NCBI GenBank assembly: GCA_963737405.1
Contig: CAVTSL010000011.1
Location: 1 to 64,000, forward strand
Source: JACCTU01 sp963737405
GTDB lineage: Bacteria > Actinomycetota > Thermoleophilia > Gaiellales > Gaiellaceae
Direction: 5' to 3'
DNA: 64,000 nucleotides
Each line of letters begins with the position of its first letter. Position 1 is the first letter of the stretch. The translations under genes and the position numbers were made by a program. The notes under the pieces are model-generated. The model worked only from the letters and a program-made list of their open reading frames with translations. It did no database searches and had not been told where the DNA came from. Below are positions 32,616 to 43,404 of the stretch, piece by piece.

Positions 32616-33524
32616 TCAGGCCGCAAGGGCGGAGCCCCTGGGTCGGTAACCGTCGGGTACGGCAAGTTCCGGGAACAGCGTGGCGGGACGAGGTCCTGAG
32701 GGGGGAATTGTCTCCCGCTCGGAGATCAGAAATCCGTAAGCCGCGATGCACAGCGTGGCGTGATGATGGAAGCCGCGCCACCCGCGCCCTTCAAAGTGGC
32801 CGAGCCCGACCTCCTGTTTGAGGTCCTGATAGTCGCGCTCGATGCGCCAACGCAGTTTGGCGATGTCAACCAATCGGTGGAAGGGGATGTTCTTGGGAAG
32901 GGTCGAAAGCCAATATTTGGTCGGCTCGTTCTCGCCCTTTGGCCACTCGATCAGCAGCCACTCTTCCGGCCGGCCTTCGGTGAGATTGTAATCGCGATGC
33001 GCCACACGAACGCGCATGCGCGCAAAGCGCGAGGACAGGTGCTCGGCCGCACCCTCCCGCCACTTGACCGTCGCCAAGCGCGCTTTGGCAGGCCGAGGGC
33101 GAGTTGCTTGACTGAGATCGGTTGATGCTTGCCGTCCCGGCGGGTGAGCTTTGGCGGTCGCCCGCGGCCCGACCACTTTTCCGGCGGCAGCGGCCCCGTG
33201 CCCGATGCCCATACAGACGTCTGCGGCAAGATGCCGGCGACATAGCTCAGCGCGAGCGCGCTGACGCCAGCGCGCAAATCTGTGTTGCAGCCATAACCCG
33301 CGTCCATCAGCACCACGCCGCGAGGAAGGCCGGCCGCACAGGCCCAGCGCAGCTGCTCGATCGCGATCTCCGGCTTGGTCTTGAAGCCGATGTCCTCAGG
33401 AACGCCCGCTTTGCGCCGGCGTTGGCGGTCCTTCGCCCAGTCTTGCGGCAGATACAGGCGATAGGCCACCGGCAGGCTTGCGGTGATTGGCAATCGACAG
33501 CGAGACCGCAACCTGACAATTGTC
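32616..33524 (-). pseudogene. IS701-like transposase, 5'-truncated (frameshifts)
   Basis: DDE_5-type transposase on the minus strand. Readable parts are DNCQVAVSLSIANH, LPVAYRLYLPQDWAKDRQRR, VVLMDAGYGCNTDLRAGVSA (a catalytic Asp region), LPKNIPFHRLVDIAKLRWRI and ERDYQDLKQEVGLGHFEGRG. Frame breaks lie near 33075 (a missing G) and 33485. The first third of the protein is absent: the sequence begins at DNCQ and directly abuts unrelated high-GC DNA at 33,525. No inverted repeat can be seen at that edge, so this is not an intact insertion. Confidence 0.8.
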
Positions 33525-33530
33525 CAGGAT
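33522..33530. other. Probable chimeric junction
   Basis: Left of this point, DNA is Bradyrhizobium-like and of moderate GC; right of it, GC is much higher with actinobacterial-type genes. On the minus strand an open frame runs through from a flippase start (ATLPIL) into the middle of a transposase (DNCQVAVS). Both genes are cut at the same spot. See findings. Confidence 0.75.
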
Positions 33531-33640
33531 CGGCAGCGTTGCGAAGCTCAGGAGTTGCAATGCAAGCCGCCCGGAGCCGTAGACGGCAACTTGCCGGAAG
33601 AGCGTTCTCAGCGCCTCCGTCCAGAGCCGTGAGTAGATCG
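33525..33640 (-). pseudogene. wzx: N-terminal fragment of a polysaccharide flippase
   Basis: The minus-strand frame contains TLFRQVAVYGSGRLALQLLS followed by FATLPIL, which matches the first membrane helix of Wzx/MATE-type lipid-linked oligosaccharide flippases (normally 420-500 residues). It stops after about 30 residues at the junction with the transposase. It follows the glycosyltransferase at 33640-34776 as expected in such loci. In the true source genome the gene is probably complete. Confidence 0.55.
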
Positions 33641-34776
33641 CGGCCATGTGCGCTCCTACTGCCTCGAGCGAGTGGTAACGGCGAACGACGTCCGGGCCCC
33701 GCGAGCCGAGCTCTTCCCGGCGCTTCGGATCGCGGACGAGCTCACGCAACACGTCCAGGATCGTGTCCGGTGTTGCGCTCACGATCGGCACCTCGGCCCA
33801 CTCAGGGTGGTGCGCGGCGAAGCGCGGATTCAGGTAGCAGAGGACCGGCCGGCCGAGAGCCATGCCCTCGAGTGCGAACTGACCATAGGCGCCGATCAAC
33901 AGCTGATCGACGACGATGTCCGCCCGCTCGTAGATCTCCCGGGTCGCATCGACGGGCACCCCCTGGACGAGCGCGAGCTCGACGGGTCACCTTCGGCGCG
34001 CAGCTGCTCGACAGCGTCGACGATGTGCTGAGTGCCCTTGTACTCGGGGTGATTCGGCGCATGCACGATGCGGACGACGTCGTTCTGCGTCAGAGGCGCC
34101 TGGGCCTGCCATCTCGTCGACGTCGATCGGAAGGTGAAAGAGCCCGTCCAGGCGCGGCAGGTCTTCCACGAGGTCCGCGCATCCGAGCATGACATCCGCC
34201 CAGCGGCCGAACTCCGCCAGCCGCGCCGCTACCTGTTCCTCTATGCGGTCTTCCTCACCGGGCGCGGATCTCGCTATAGGCATGCCACCCCTCGATCGCG
34301 CGTGTGCGCCGACGTAAGGCGGGAATCCGCGCCGTACGGGTACACGACGACCTTCTTGCCGGTCCTTCGAAGAGCGGCAGCTCGACCCGCCAGGAAGGGG
34401 TCTCACCGAGCAGGCCGCCGTCGAAGAAGAAGACGAAGAGTCATAGCGCGCGAGCGCCCAGAGGAAAGCGCCGTACGGGAGATGGCCCAATGACCAAGGA
34501 ATCCGGATCAACCAGCCAGGTCTCATCGAACAGCCCGCGACGCGTGCGTCCCGTACGTCCGGTAGACGAGGGTGTCGCTCCGGAACCGGCAGCCGCTCGG
34601 CGCTTGGCGGCGTAGTGGATGCTGATGATCGGAAGGGCCGCGCAGAATCGCGAGTCCGGCGACGTCGCTTCGCCGCCGCGCCACGCGAGGGCGCCGATCG
34701 CAACGAGAGCCCGATCGTCGCCCGTTTCGCAAAGAGGAACCACCCGCTCCGCCGTGACCACCCGAGACGCTCGATG
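33640..34776 (-). CDS. Glycosyltransferase, GT4-like, paralogue 1 (frameshifts)
   Basis: Several frames join into one GT-B glycosyltransferase of about 370 residues. Readable segments in order are SLGHLPYGAFLWALARYD, RIEEQVAARLAEFGRWADVM, LGCADLVEDLPRLDGLFHLP, VVRIVHAPNHPEYKGTQHIV and ADIVVDQLLIGAYGQFALEG-MALGRPVLCYLNPRF. The last holds the acceptor/donor region of GT4-type enzymes. It is paralogous to 39479-40636 and 50516-51581. It should add a sugar to the lipid-linked glycan in the cytoplasm. The start is uncertain (near 34,700-34,776). Confidence 0.65.
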
Positions 34777-35349
34777 TCAAGCGCGGTCGTACTCGAGCGT
34801 CACCTCGCCGCCGTCGACACGGACGCGGCCGACGTCCGGCACGGCGCGCCGACGGCGATCGAGTGGGCGGCACGTCGCGGTTCACGAACGAGCCGGCGCC
34901 GACGACGCAGTGGTCGCCGATCGTGACCCCTTTCGCGACGACCGCGTTCGGGCCGAGGTAGCAGCAGCTCCCGATTCGACCGGCGCCCGCTCGTAGGGCG
35001 CGTCGCCGCCGGAGACGGCCCACTCGACGGTGTCGTGCGTGTAGATCTGGACGCCGCTCGAGATCTGCAGTGTCCCCGATCTCAGCCCGCCGGTGCCGTC
35101 GAGCATCGTGAAGGGGCCGATCCAGGTTCCTCGGCCGACACGCACGTCGCCGTACACGTAGCTCGAGTGGTAGATGCTCGTGCCCTCGCCGAAGCCCAGC
35201 TCACGCGCGCGCTCCCAGCGGTCGAAGAGCAGCTCGTCGAGCGGCAGGTCGCGATCCCAGCGCTCGCGCAGCTCCGTCGCGCAGGCCGTCCGTAGAGGCG
35301 ACGGGCTCGCCGCGCAGGCGGTCAGTTCGTCGTGTCGGCCTCGGTGCAC
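34777..35349 (-). CDS. Hexapeptide-repeat acyltransferase (frameshift)
   Basis: About 190 residues with a left-handed beta-helix: SIYHSSYVYGDVRVGRGTWI, GPFTMLDGTGGLRSGTLQIS, SGVQIYTHDTVEWAVSGG, then after a frame break CYLGPNAVVAKGVTIGDHCV and VGAGSFVNRDVP. His in YTHDTV is the likely catalytic residue of the WbbJ/maltose acetyltransferase group. It probably O- or N-acetylates a sugar. The C-terminus (VRVDGGEVTLEYDRA) ends at 34777. The GTG at 35349 is the likely start; the gene is divergent from the aminotransferase at 35398. Confidence 0.7.
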
Positions 35350-35397
35350 CGGGCGAGGATACTCGCGGACCGGAGCCCGGGCGGATACGATCCGCCG

Positions 35398-36560
35398 ATG
35401 CTGATCACCTCGCCGCACTTCGACGAGACCGAGGTCGAAGCAGCTCCGCGAGTGCCTCGCGTCCGGCTGGGTGACGCAGGGGCCGCTGACCGAGCGGTTC
35501 GAGCGAGCTCGTCGGCGAGCTGCCACGGCGCCGGCACGCGATCGCGACGACGTCGGCGACGGCGGCGCTCCACCTTGCCGCCTGCGGCGCTCGGCCTCGG
35601 CCCGGGCGACGAGGTCGTCGTGCCCGCGTTCACCTGGATCACCTCGGCGAACGCGCCGAGTACGTGGGCGCGCGGGCGGTCTTCGCAGACGTCTCCCCGG
35701 AGACGTTCAACGTCGACCCGGCCGCGCTCGAGGCCGCGATCACGCCGCGGACGCGCGCGATCGTGGCAGTGCACCTCTTCGGGCTCGCCGCCGAGATGGA
35801 CGAGATCCTCGCGATCGCCCGGCGGCACGGCCTTGCGGTGATCGAGGACGCCGCGTGCGCGATCGGCACGACCTACCGGGGCGTGCCGGTCGGCGTGTTC
35901 GGTGACGCGCGGCTGCTTCTCGTTCCACCCGCGGAAGGTCGTCACCACCGGCGAGGGCGGGATGGTGACGACGAACCGCGACGACCTCGCCGAGCGCATC
36001 AGCGTGCTGCGCAACCACGGCACCACGGGCCTGCCCGATCCCCGGACGTCGAGCCGCACGGCCGTGGACGATGGGGCTCTTCGACGAGCTCGGCTTCAAC
36101 CTCCGCTTCTCGGACATCCAGGCCGCGGTCGGGATCGCGCAGATGGCGAAGCTCGCCGGCCTGCTCGCGGAGCGCCGGGCGTGCGCGCGCGCGCTACGAC
36201 GAGCTGCCTCGCCGATCGACGGGCTCCAGGCTCCGACCGCGGGGCCCGTCGACGGCCACAACTACCAGTCCTACGTCGTGCGCGTGCTCGAGGGCGGCCG
36301 CGAGCGGCGGAACAGGATGATGGAGGCAGCTCGCCGAGCGCGGACATCCAGACGCGGCCGGGCACGCACGCAGTGCACCGGCTCGGCTACTACCGCGACA
36401 AGTACGGCCTCGGCCGCGAGGACTTCCCGAACGCCGCGCTGTGCGAGGACACGACGATCACGCTTCCGATCTTCCCCGGCATGACCGACGGACAGACAGG
36501 AGCGGGTCGTGGCGAGCGCTCGTGCGGGCCGCTCTCCGCGCGCGCGAGCGCGCCGTCCGT
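35398..36560 (+). CDS. DegT/DnrJ/EryC1/StrS aminotransferase 1 (frameshifts)
   Basis: PLP-dependent sugar aminotransferase of about 375 residues across several frames. Segments: MLITSPHFDETEVEA, EVVVPAFTWI-like VVVPAFTWIT, RAVFADVSPETFNVDPAALE, HLFGLAAEMDEILAIARRHG, LAVIEDAACAIGTTYRG, FSFHPRKVVTTGEGGMVTTN (Lys of SFHPRK binds PLP) and FNLRFSDIQAAVGIAQM. It would convert a keto-sugar nucleotide to an amino sugar. The end near 36,560 is approximate. Confidence 0.72.
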
Positions 36561-36606
36561 GCTTCGATGCGCAGCGTCGCTCCTCGGATATCCTCGGTCT
36601 GACCCG

Positions 36607-37642
36607 GTGACGCGGCGACCCGCTGACGGCTCGATGGTCGGCGCGGGCCGTACGGGCGACGAGATCGCTCGCAGCGGCACGCTCGACGCCGGCGGAGGGT
36701 CGCCTCGTATCCGATCGGCGCCGGCGATTCCCGCGCTTCGTGCTGACCGAGGACGCGGGCCAGCGGCAGACCGGGTCGAGCTTCGGCTACAAGTGGACGA
36801 AGCGCGACTCGTTCGGCTCGGAGGGGATGCGGACGGAGCTGCACGAGTGGCTGATCGCAGCGCTACGGGTTCGAGTCGGCCGAGGAGATGCGCGCGTACT
36901 TCGCGCGAGGCGGCGCGACGCTCGACGCGGGCTGCGGCGCGGGCTTCGCGACCTCGGCCTGGATGAGCGACGGCTGGTCGCGACGGCGGCGCCGAGTGGG
37001 TCGGCGCCGACATCTCGGCCGCGATCGACGTCGCGCGCGAGCGGCTCGGCGCGCTTCCCGGCACGCACTTCGTCCAGGCCGACGTCTCCAGCTGCCGTTC
37101 CGCGCCCGAGAGCTTCGACGCGATCATCTCGGAGGGCGTCCTCCACCACACGCCGTCGACGGAGCGCGCGATGAAGGCGCTCGTGCCGCTGCTCGCGCCG
37201 GGCGGCGAGCTGATGTTCTACGTCTACCGGCGCAAGGCGCCGATCCGCGAGTTCACGGACGACTACGTGCGCGAGCGGTCGCGGACATGTCGCCCGAGGA
37301 GGCCTGGGAGGCGCTGCGGCCGCTGACCCGGCTCGGCCAGGCGCTCGCCGAGCTCGAGACCGAGGTCGAGGTGCCGGAGGACGTGCCGCTGCTCGGGATC
37401 AAGGCCGGCCGCTACGACGTCCAGCGGCTCGATCTACTGGCACGTCGCGAAGCTCTTCTGGAACCCGAAGATGACGTTCGAGGAGAACAACCACCTCAAC
37501 TTCGACTGGTACGCGCCGACGGTACGCGCACCGGCACACCGAGGACGAGGTGCGCGGCTGGTGCGCCGACGAGGGGCTCGAGATCATGCACTTCGACGTC
37601 CACGAGGCCGGCTTCACGGTGCGCGCGGTGAAGCCCCGCTGA
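36607..37642 (+). CDS. SAM-dependent methyltransferase 1 (frameshifts)
   Basis: About 340 residues. It starts with a short zinc-ribbon-like segment (CPADGS...), then FVLTEDAGQRQTGSSFGYKW and TKRDSFGSEGMRTELHEWLI. The Rossmann-type SAM site is LDAGCGAGFATSAW, with HFVQADVS, FDAIISEGVLHHTPST and LLAPGGELMFYVYRRKAPIR. The C-terminal half (WEALRPLTRLGQALAELETE, LNFDWYAP, VHEAGFTVRAVKPR) is found in glycan-locus methyltransferases. Frame breaks occur every 100-200 bases. The stop TGA is at 37640-37642. Confidence 0.72.
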
Positions 37643-37655
37643 AGTCGACTGCGAT

Positions 37656-39489
37656 GTGAGCACGATCCTCGCCGCGATCGTCAAGTACGTCCGGCTCGAC
37701 TGGCCGATCGCGATCTTCGCAGTGTTGTATCTCGCGCTGTTCGCACCGCTCGTTCCACGCAACGCCGACAACCCGGACCTGCTCGCCGCCTACTCGAACG
37801 ACGAGCCGTTCCTGACGATGGCGCTAGAGGCAACGCTCGTCGCTCCCTACGGCAACCCCGGCGCGTACTTCGATCCGACGAAGTCTGCCGCGAAGGAGAT
37901 TCCTGAGCGTTGGGGGGAGAAGCGATACTTCAACATCACCTATTACGGAGGCGCGCTCTTCCAGCTCACGTTCCCGGTCTACGCCGGGCTTCGCTCGATC
38001 GGGCTGCCCCCGTTCCCGACCGGGCCGATCCTTCTCCGCATCGTGACGCTGCTTGCCGGCCTTCTCGCACTCATCTTGCTCTACAACATCGGCAGGGAGC
38101 GTGGGTCTCGGCTTGCCGGGCTGCTTGCGGTGGTGTTCGTTGCAACCGACGTCTCGTTCCTCTACTACGCGAACTTCATCCATCCCGACACGCTGCAGAT
38201 GCTGTTCGGCCTCGGCGTGCTGCTCGCGGCGGCCGCGCACGCCCGATCCGGCAGTACTCGGACGCTCATTGCGCTCGGCCTGCTCTGCGGCGTGGTGCAA
38301 GGCACCAAGTCCGGCGGTCCATGGACGGTTCCGGTAGCACTGCTCGCGGTCTGGCTCGGCGCGAGAGCCTCAAACGCCTCGAGCGGTTTCCGACACGGTC
38401 CGGCTGCTCGTTTCACGCTTCGCGCTGTTGGGCGCTGCAGCACTCGCCGCCTTCTTCATCACAACGCCATACGCGTTCCTCGACCTCTACTACGCCAGGT
38501 CGCTGCGACTCGCCTACGACATCGTCAGCGCCGACAGCCTGCAGCAGGAGGATCCGACCTCGCTCCGCACCTGGACGGAGGCCGTCTTCCGCTATATCGG
38601 ACCCGTCGGCCGCTGCGCTCGTCGCCGTCACGGTTGCGCGGGCTATCTGGTCGGTGTTTCGCAGACCGTCGGATCACATGCTGACGCTCGGCGTGGTGCT
38701 CGCGTTGTCGCAGTTCCTCTGGTATGGCGTCGCTGGGCAGCTCTGGCACGTGGTCGGATACCTGATCCTGAGCTTCGGGCTGATCGCGCTGTTCGCGTTC
38801 GAGACACTCCTGCTCGGCCTCCGTAAGGTGATCGCGCGCGCTCCCCGACTTCGCGAAGACGTTCGCTTGCAGCGCGTCGCTTGGATCGCGGCGGTCGTCG
38901 TCGTGTGCGGTGCGGTCGCGGTCCAGCGCTGGTACGCCCCGGTCGATTACGCGCTCGAGCAGCATGCCTCGAGCCGAAGCTCGATGAGGGCCGCCAACGA
39001 TGGGCCCTCGAGCACGGCGTTTCTTCCGACGCTGTGATCGTCCTCGATGACCTCGCCTACTTCGACCCGGCCCGATTCCCGAACGCGCAGCTGCACGGCG
39101 GCGTCCTCACCTGGCTCGATGTGGAGAAACGGCGACCCGACTACATCGTTCTCTCCTCCTCGCTCTTCGGCGCCGATTGGATGCAGAACCTGATCCCGAC
39201 CCAACGGCTCGAGCGGGACGATCCGGACCCGTTCAACGTCCGCGTCTACCAGGAGCTCCTGCCGACGACGTCTCCCGGGCCGACGCGTGTTCGCGGGTCG
39301 CGCTCGCCGAAGTCGTGCGCCCGAGCGTGCAGTCGTCGGACTGCAGCGGGATCCTCGGCTGCGTCGAGGCCGTCGAGCGACGGCTCCGCTCCCTCCGCAG
39401 GGACGACGAGGGGCCGCTCGCGGGGCCCGAGATCCGGATCTGCCGCCGTCGACCCGTCGTTTCGCCTCGACGGCCAGACTACCTCGTAG
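37656..39489 (+). CDS. GT39-like polytopic glycosyltransferase 1 (frameshifts)
   Basis: About 600 residues, in the ArnT/PMT superfamily of integral-membrane enzymes that use polyprenyl-phosphate sugars. From the GTG at 37656: LDWPIAIFAVLYLALFAPLV, the catalytic-type AAYSNDEPFLTMALEATLV (Asp-Glu in the first loop), LLRIVTLLAGLLALILLYNI and LLYYAN-like FLYYANFIHPDTLQMLFGLG. More membrane helices follow (LSQFLWYGVAGQLWHVVGYL). A soluble C-terminus includes AVIVLDDLAYFDPARFPNAQ and ADWMQNLIPTQRLERDDPDP and ends FRLDGQTTS at 39489. Confidence 0.7.
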
Positions 39490-40636
39490 AGCCCCGCCAT
39501 GCGCTCGCCGAAGACCCGAGCGAGTGGTCGCGCCGGACGTACTCGGGCCCGCGTGCGCCGAGCTCCTCGCGGAGTTCGCGTCGAGCACGAGGCCGCGCAG
39601 CTCGTCGTGCGAGCGTGTCCGGGGTCGCGCTGACGATCGGCGCGTCCCCCCACTCCGGGTGGTACGGGGCGAAGCGCGGGTTGAGGTAGCAGAGCACCGG
39701 CTTGCCGAGCGCCATCCCCTCGATCGCGAAGAGCGCGTACGCGCCGATCAGGAACTGGTCGGCGACGACGTCCGCGCGCTCGTACTCGCGCCGCGCCTCC
39801 TCGTTCGAGAGACCCTGCACCAGCACGAGCTCGACGCGGCAGCCCCTCCGCGCGCAGCGCGGCGACGGCTGCCTCGAGGTAGCGCGTGCCCTTGTAGTGC
39901 GGGTGGTTCGGCGCGTGCACGACGCGCACGACGCCGTCGTCCGGCCGCCGCGACGGGTCGCCAGCCGCGTCGCGTCGAACGGGTACGGCAGCACGCCGTC
40001 GAGCCGCGGCAGGTCCTCGACGAGGTCGGCGCAGCCGAGCACGACGTTCGCCCAGCGGCCGAACGCCGTCGAGGTGCGCGCGCACGTCGGCCTCGTCGCG
40101 GTCCTCCGCGCCGGCCGGCACGTCGCTGTAGGCGTGCCAGCCGCCGCGCGCGCGCGTCGTCGACGGGAAGGCGCGCGTCGCCGCCGTACGGCCAGACGAC
40201 GATCCTCTTGCCGGCGAGCCGCAGCAGCGGCAGCTCCGAGCCGCCAGAACGGCGTCTCCGCGAGCAGGCCGCCGTCGAAGTAGAAGCAGAAGACGTCGAA
40301 GCGCAGCCCCGCCCAGACGAACGCGGGGTACGGGCCGAGCTGCCGCAGCCCGGGATACGGCCGAACGGCTGCCAGACATGGTCGAACGCCGCGCGGTCGG
40401 CCGGGTGGTAGACGCGGTAGACGAGCGACTCGCTCTCGTAGCCCGTACAGCGCGGTCGGCCGCGACCGAGTTGCGCAGGTTCGCGATCGGCGTCGTCCCC
40501 CAGAGGATCGCGCGGCCGCTCGCGCGCGTGCGCAGGCGCGCGAGCGGCGCGACGACGACTGCGAGGCGCGCGAGCGTCGGCACGCGCGGCCGCCGACGTG
40601 GAGCGCGAGCCGGGCGCCGCGGCGCAGGCGACGCAT
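39479..40636 (-). CDS. Glycosyltransferase, GT4-like, paralogue 2 (frameshifts)
   Basis: About 380 residues joined over several frames: WGTTPIANLRNSVAADRA, GLRFDVFCFYFDGGLLAETP, AFGRWANVVLGCADLVEDLP, VVRVVHAPNHPHYKGTRYLE, VELVLVQGLSNEEARREYER and ADVVADQFLIGAYALFAIEG followed by MALGKPVLCYLNPRF. It is a close paralogue of 33640-34776. The ATG at 40634-40636 overlaps the AsnB stop codon (TGATG), so it is translationally coupled to that gene. The C-terminus is convergent with the GT39-like gene and overlaps it by about 11 bases. Confidence 0.68.
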   Translation of the reverse strand: MRRLRRGARLALHVGGRACRRSRASQSSSRRSRACARARAAARSSGGRRRSRTCATRSRPTALYGLRERVARLPRLPPGRPRGVRPCLAAVRPYPGLRQLGPYPAFVWAGLRFDVFCFYFDGGLLAETPFWRLGAAAAAARRQEDRRLAVRRRRAPSRRRRARAAAGTPTATCRPARRTATRPTCARTSTAFGRWANVVLGCADLVEDLPRLDGVLPYPFDATRLATRRGGRTTASCASCTRRTTRTTRARATSRQPSPRCARRGCRVELVLVQGLSNEEARREYERADVVADQFLIGAYALFAIEGMALGKPVLCYLNPRFAPYHPEWGDAPIVSATPDTLARRAARPRARRELREELGARGPEYVRRDHSLGSSASAWRGSTR

Positions 40637-42517
40637 CAGCCGGGTCGAGACGCGCGGGCGCGCGACTGCCGCGTGCCAGGCGCTGTGCCGTGCGGCGGGC
40701 TCGCCGTCGACGAAGAGCCGGTTCCACCACTCGAAGCAGAGCAGCGACCAGATCAGCAGCCGGTGGTTGCCGCGGCCCGCGAGCGTGCTCCTCGAGGACG
40801 CGCTGCACGCCGCCGGCTGGAAGTAGCCGCGCTCGAGGCGTCCGCGGGTCGAGCAGCAGCTCGCGGATGTAGTCCATCGTCGGGCCGCGGTACCACGACT
40901 CGTCGGGCGGGCTGAAGCCCTGCTTGCGGCTTCTCGAGGATCTCGGGCGGCAGCAGCGCCGCGCATCGCGCTCGCGGAGGAGCGCTTGCCGTCGCCGCCG
41001 CCGTGCTTCAGGCGCGACGGGATCCGCCGCGCGAGCGTCGACGAGCGCGTTGTCGAGGAACGGCACGCGCACCTCGAGGCTGTGCGCCATCGAGACCCGG
41101 TCCTCGACGACGAGCAGGCCGTGGAGGAACGTCTTCGCCTCGAAGTAGAGGGCCTTCGCGAGCGGGTCGAGCCCGGCGGCGGGCGCGAGCGCCTCGCGGA
41201 AGACGTCGAAGGCGGCCGGTCGCCGGCGTGCGCCGCGAGACGTCGGGCGTGAAGAACGCACGCGTGCTCGGCGTCCGGGACGAGCCGGCTCCAGTAGTCG
41301 AAGTAGCGCGCGCTCGAACTCGTCGGCGCCGCGCAGTCCGGCGACGCAGCTCGTAGCGCCACGGATAGCCGGCGAAGAGCTCGTCGCCGCCGGTGCCGCG
41401 CGAGCGCGACCTTGACGAACTTCGACGCGAGCCGCGCGATGTAGTGGTTCTGGTAGCGACATGCCGACGCGCAGGTCCTCGAGGTGCCAGACGAGCTCGG
41501 GCAGCACCCACGCCATGTCGCCGGCGTGCATGACCATCTCGTAGTGCTCGGTGCGGAACGTGGCTCGCGATCGCGCTCCGCGTCGGCGCGCTCGTCGAAG
41601 ACGAGCTCGAGGCCGGTCGACCGAGCTGAGGTCGAAGCCGCCGGTGAAGGTCATCAGCCGCGGGCACGTGCCGCGACGCGACGGCCGACGATCGAGGCGG
41701 AGTCCATGCCGCCCGAGAGGTAGCTGCCGACCGGCACGTCGCTGACGAGCTGGCGCGTCGACCGCCTCCTCGAACGCGCCGCGGATCGGCTCGACCCACT
41801 CGTCCTCGGACACGCGACTCGTCGGGGTCGAGCTCGAGGTCCCAGTAGCGGCTCGAGGCTCGAGCCGCCCGCGTCCGAGACGGCAGCGTGTGGCCGGCCG
41901 GGAGCATGCGCACGCCGTCGAAGAGCGTCAGGTCGCGAGAAGACGTTCTGGAAGGTGAAGTACTCGACGAGCGCCTCGGGCGAGACCCGCGCGCGGGAGC
42001 CCCGCCTCGAGCAGCGCCTTCACCTCCGAGCGCGAAGACGAAGCCGTCCGTCGTGCGAGCGCGTAGTAGAGCGGCTTGATGCCGAAGCGGTCGCGCGCGA
42101 GCAAGAGCTCGCGCCGTCGCTCGTCCCAGATCGCGAAGCGCGAACATGCCGTTGAAGCGCTCGACGGCAGTCCGGCGCCCCACTCCTCGTAGGCGCGCAG
42201 GACGACCTCGGTGTCCGTCTCGCGAGCGGAAGCGCGTGGCCGCGCGCCTCGAGCTCGCGGCGCGAGCTCGCGGAAGTTGTAGAGCTCGCCGTTGTAGACG
42301 AGCACGCAGCGAGCCGTCCTCGTTCGCCATCGGCTGGTGGCCGGCGGCGGTGAGGTCGATGATCGCGAGCCGGCGGTTCGCCAGACCGACGCCCTGCGTC
42401 CACGTAGCCCCGTCGTCGTCCGGGCCGCGGTGGCGCGATGAGCGTCGCTCATCGCGCGCAGCTCCGCGCGGTCGACCGGCCGGCCGCGAGGTCGAAGATG
42501 CCGGCGATGCCGCACAT
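40636..42517 (-). CDS. asnB: AsnB-type glutamine amidotransferase 1 (frameshifts)
   Basis: About 600 residues, asparagine-synthetase-like. The N-terminal glutaminase starts with the catalytic Cys (MCGIAGIFDLAAGRPVDRAE), then VYNGELYNFRELA, RETDTEVVLRAYEEWGAG and LLARDRFGIKPLYYA. The C-terminal synthetase has the PP-loop SGGMDSASIVG, GTGGDELFAGYPWRYELR and LFVDGEPAARHSAWH. It would adenylate a carboxylate and amidate it with ammonia from glutamine. In glycan loci such enzymes probably amidate uronic acids or peptide parts. TGATG junctions couple it to the epimerase upstream (42517) and the GT downstream (40636). Confidence 0.75.
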
Positions 42518-43404
42518 CAGGCGACCGCCTCGACGGCGACCGTGCGCCGAAGGCCCTCGGCGAGCGGGACGAGGTCGGCGGAGCTCGAGCAGCTCGTGCA
42601 GCCGCTCGTTGTCGGCGACGACGTCGCCCGGCGCGTCGCGTCGCCCGGCTCGAAGACCGGCTCGCGCCCGACAGCCTCGCCGATCAGCTCGGCGAGCTCG
42701 CGGATCGCCGACCGCCTCGTCGCCGGCGACGTTGACGACGCTGGTGGCCGTCGAGCTCGAGCGCGCGCGACGACGCGCGGACGGCGTCGTCGACGTAGAT
42801 CGGGTTCATGCGCGGGCTGGCCGCCGTCGTTGAGCGTGACCGGCCGGCCGTCGCGGACGCGCTCGATCAGCGCCGGGGATCAGCCGCGCCCGTCTGGCCC
42901 GGGCCGTAGGGCGCGACGAGCCGCAGCGACCGTCGTCCCGACGAGACGCGCGCGTACGCGCCGACGAGCTGCTCCGCCGTCGATCTTCGTGGCCGCGTAG
43001 AAGTCGTCGGCGCCGAGCTCGGTCGTCCTCCGCGAAGCGGCGCTCGCCGAGCCCGTAGACGCGAGGCCGACGAGGCGTAGACGAAGCGCGCGCGCGCCGA
43101 CCGGCGCGGGCGTGCTCGAGCAGGCCGAGCGGTCGCTGGCCGTGTTGACGGCGAAGAGCTCGCGCGCGCCGTCCGGGAACGGGACGTTCGCCTGCGCGAG
43201 GTGCACGATCGCGTCGACGCTCGGCAGCGCGTCGGGCTCGAGCGGTCGCGCGAGGTCGACTCGACGAGCGTGCTCGCCGTCGCGCGCGGCGATGCGCGCG
43301 GCGTCGTGGCGCGAGCGCGACGACGTCGTGCCCGCGGCGACGAGCGCCGGCGACGAGGTGCGCCGCCGACGAAGCCCGGTCGCGCCGGTGACGAGCACCC
43401 TCAT
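42517..43404 (-). CDS. NAD-dependent epimerase/dehydratase 1 (frameshifts)
   Basis: About 290 residues of the extended SDR family. ATG at 43404: MRVLVTGATG (nucleotide-binding GxxGxxG), then ALPSVDAIVHLAQANVPFP, LGADDFYAATKIDG (the YxxxK catalytic pair) and NPIYVDDAVRASSRALELDG. The sequence ends TVAVEAVA with TGA overlapping the AsnB start. It would modify a nucleotide sugar (4-epimerase, reductase or dehydratase); the substrate is not predictable. It is coupled to epimerase 2 by an ATGA overlap at 43401. Confidence 0.7.

Noticed and set aside
32616..33640. IS insertion into the flippase gene
   Set aside because: An insertion would leave an intact IS end and a target duplication. The transposase lacks its 5' part exactly at the edge, and the DNA on either side differs in composition.
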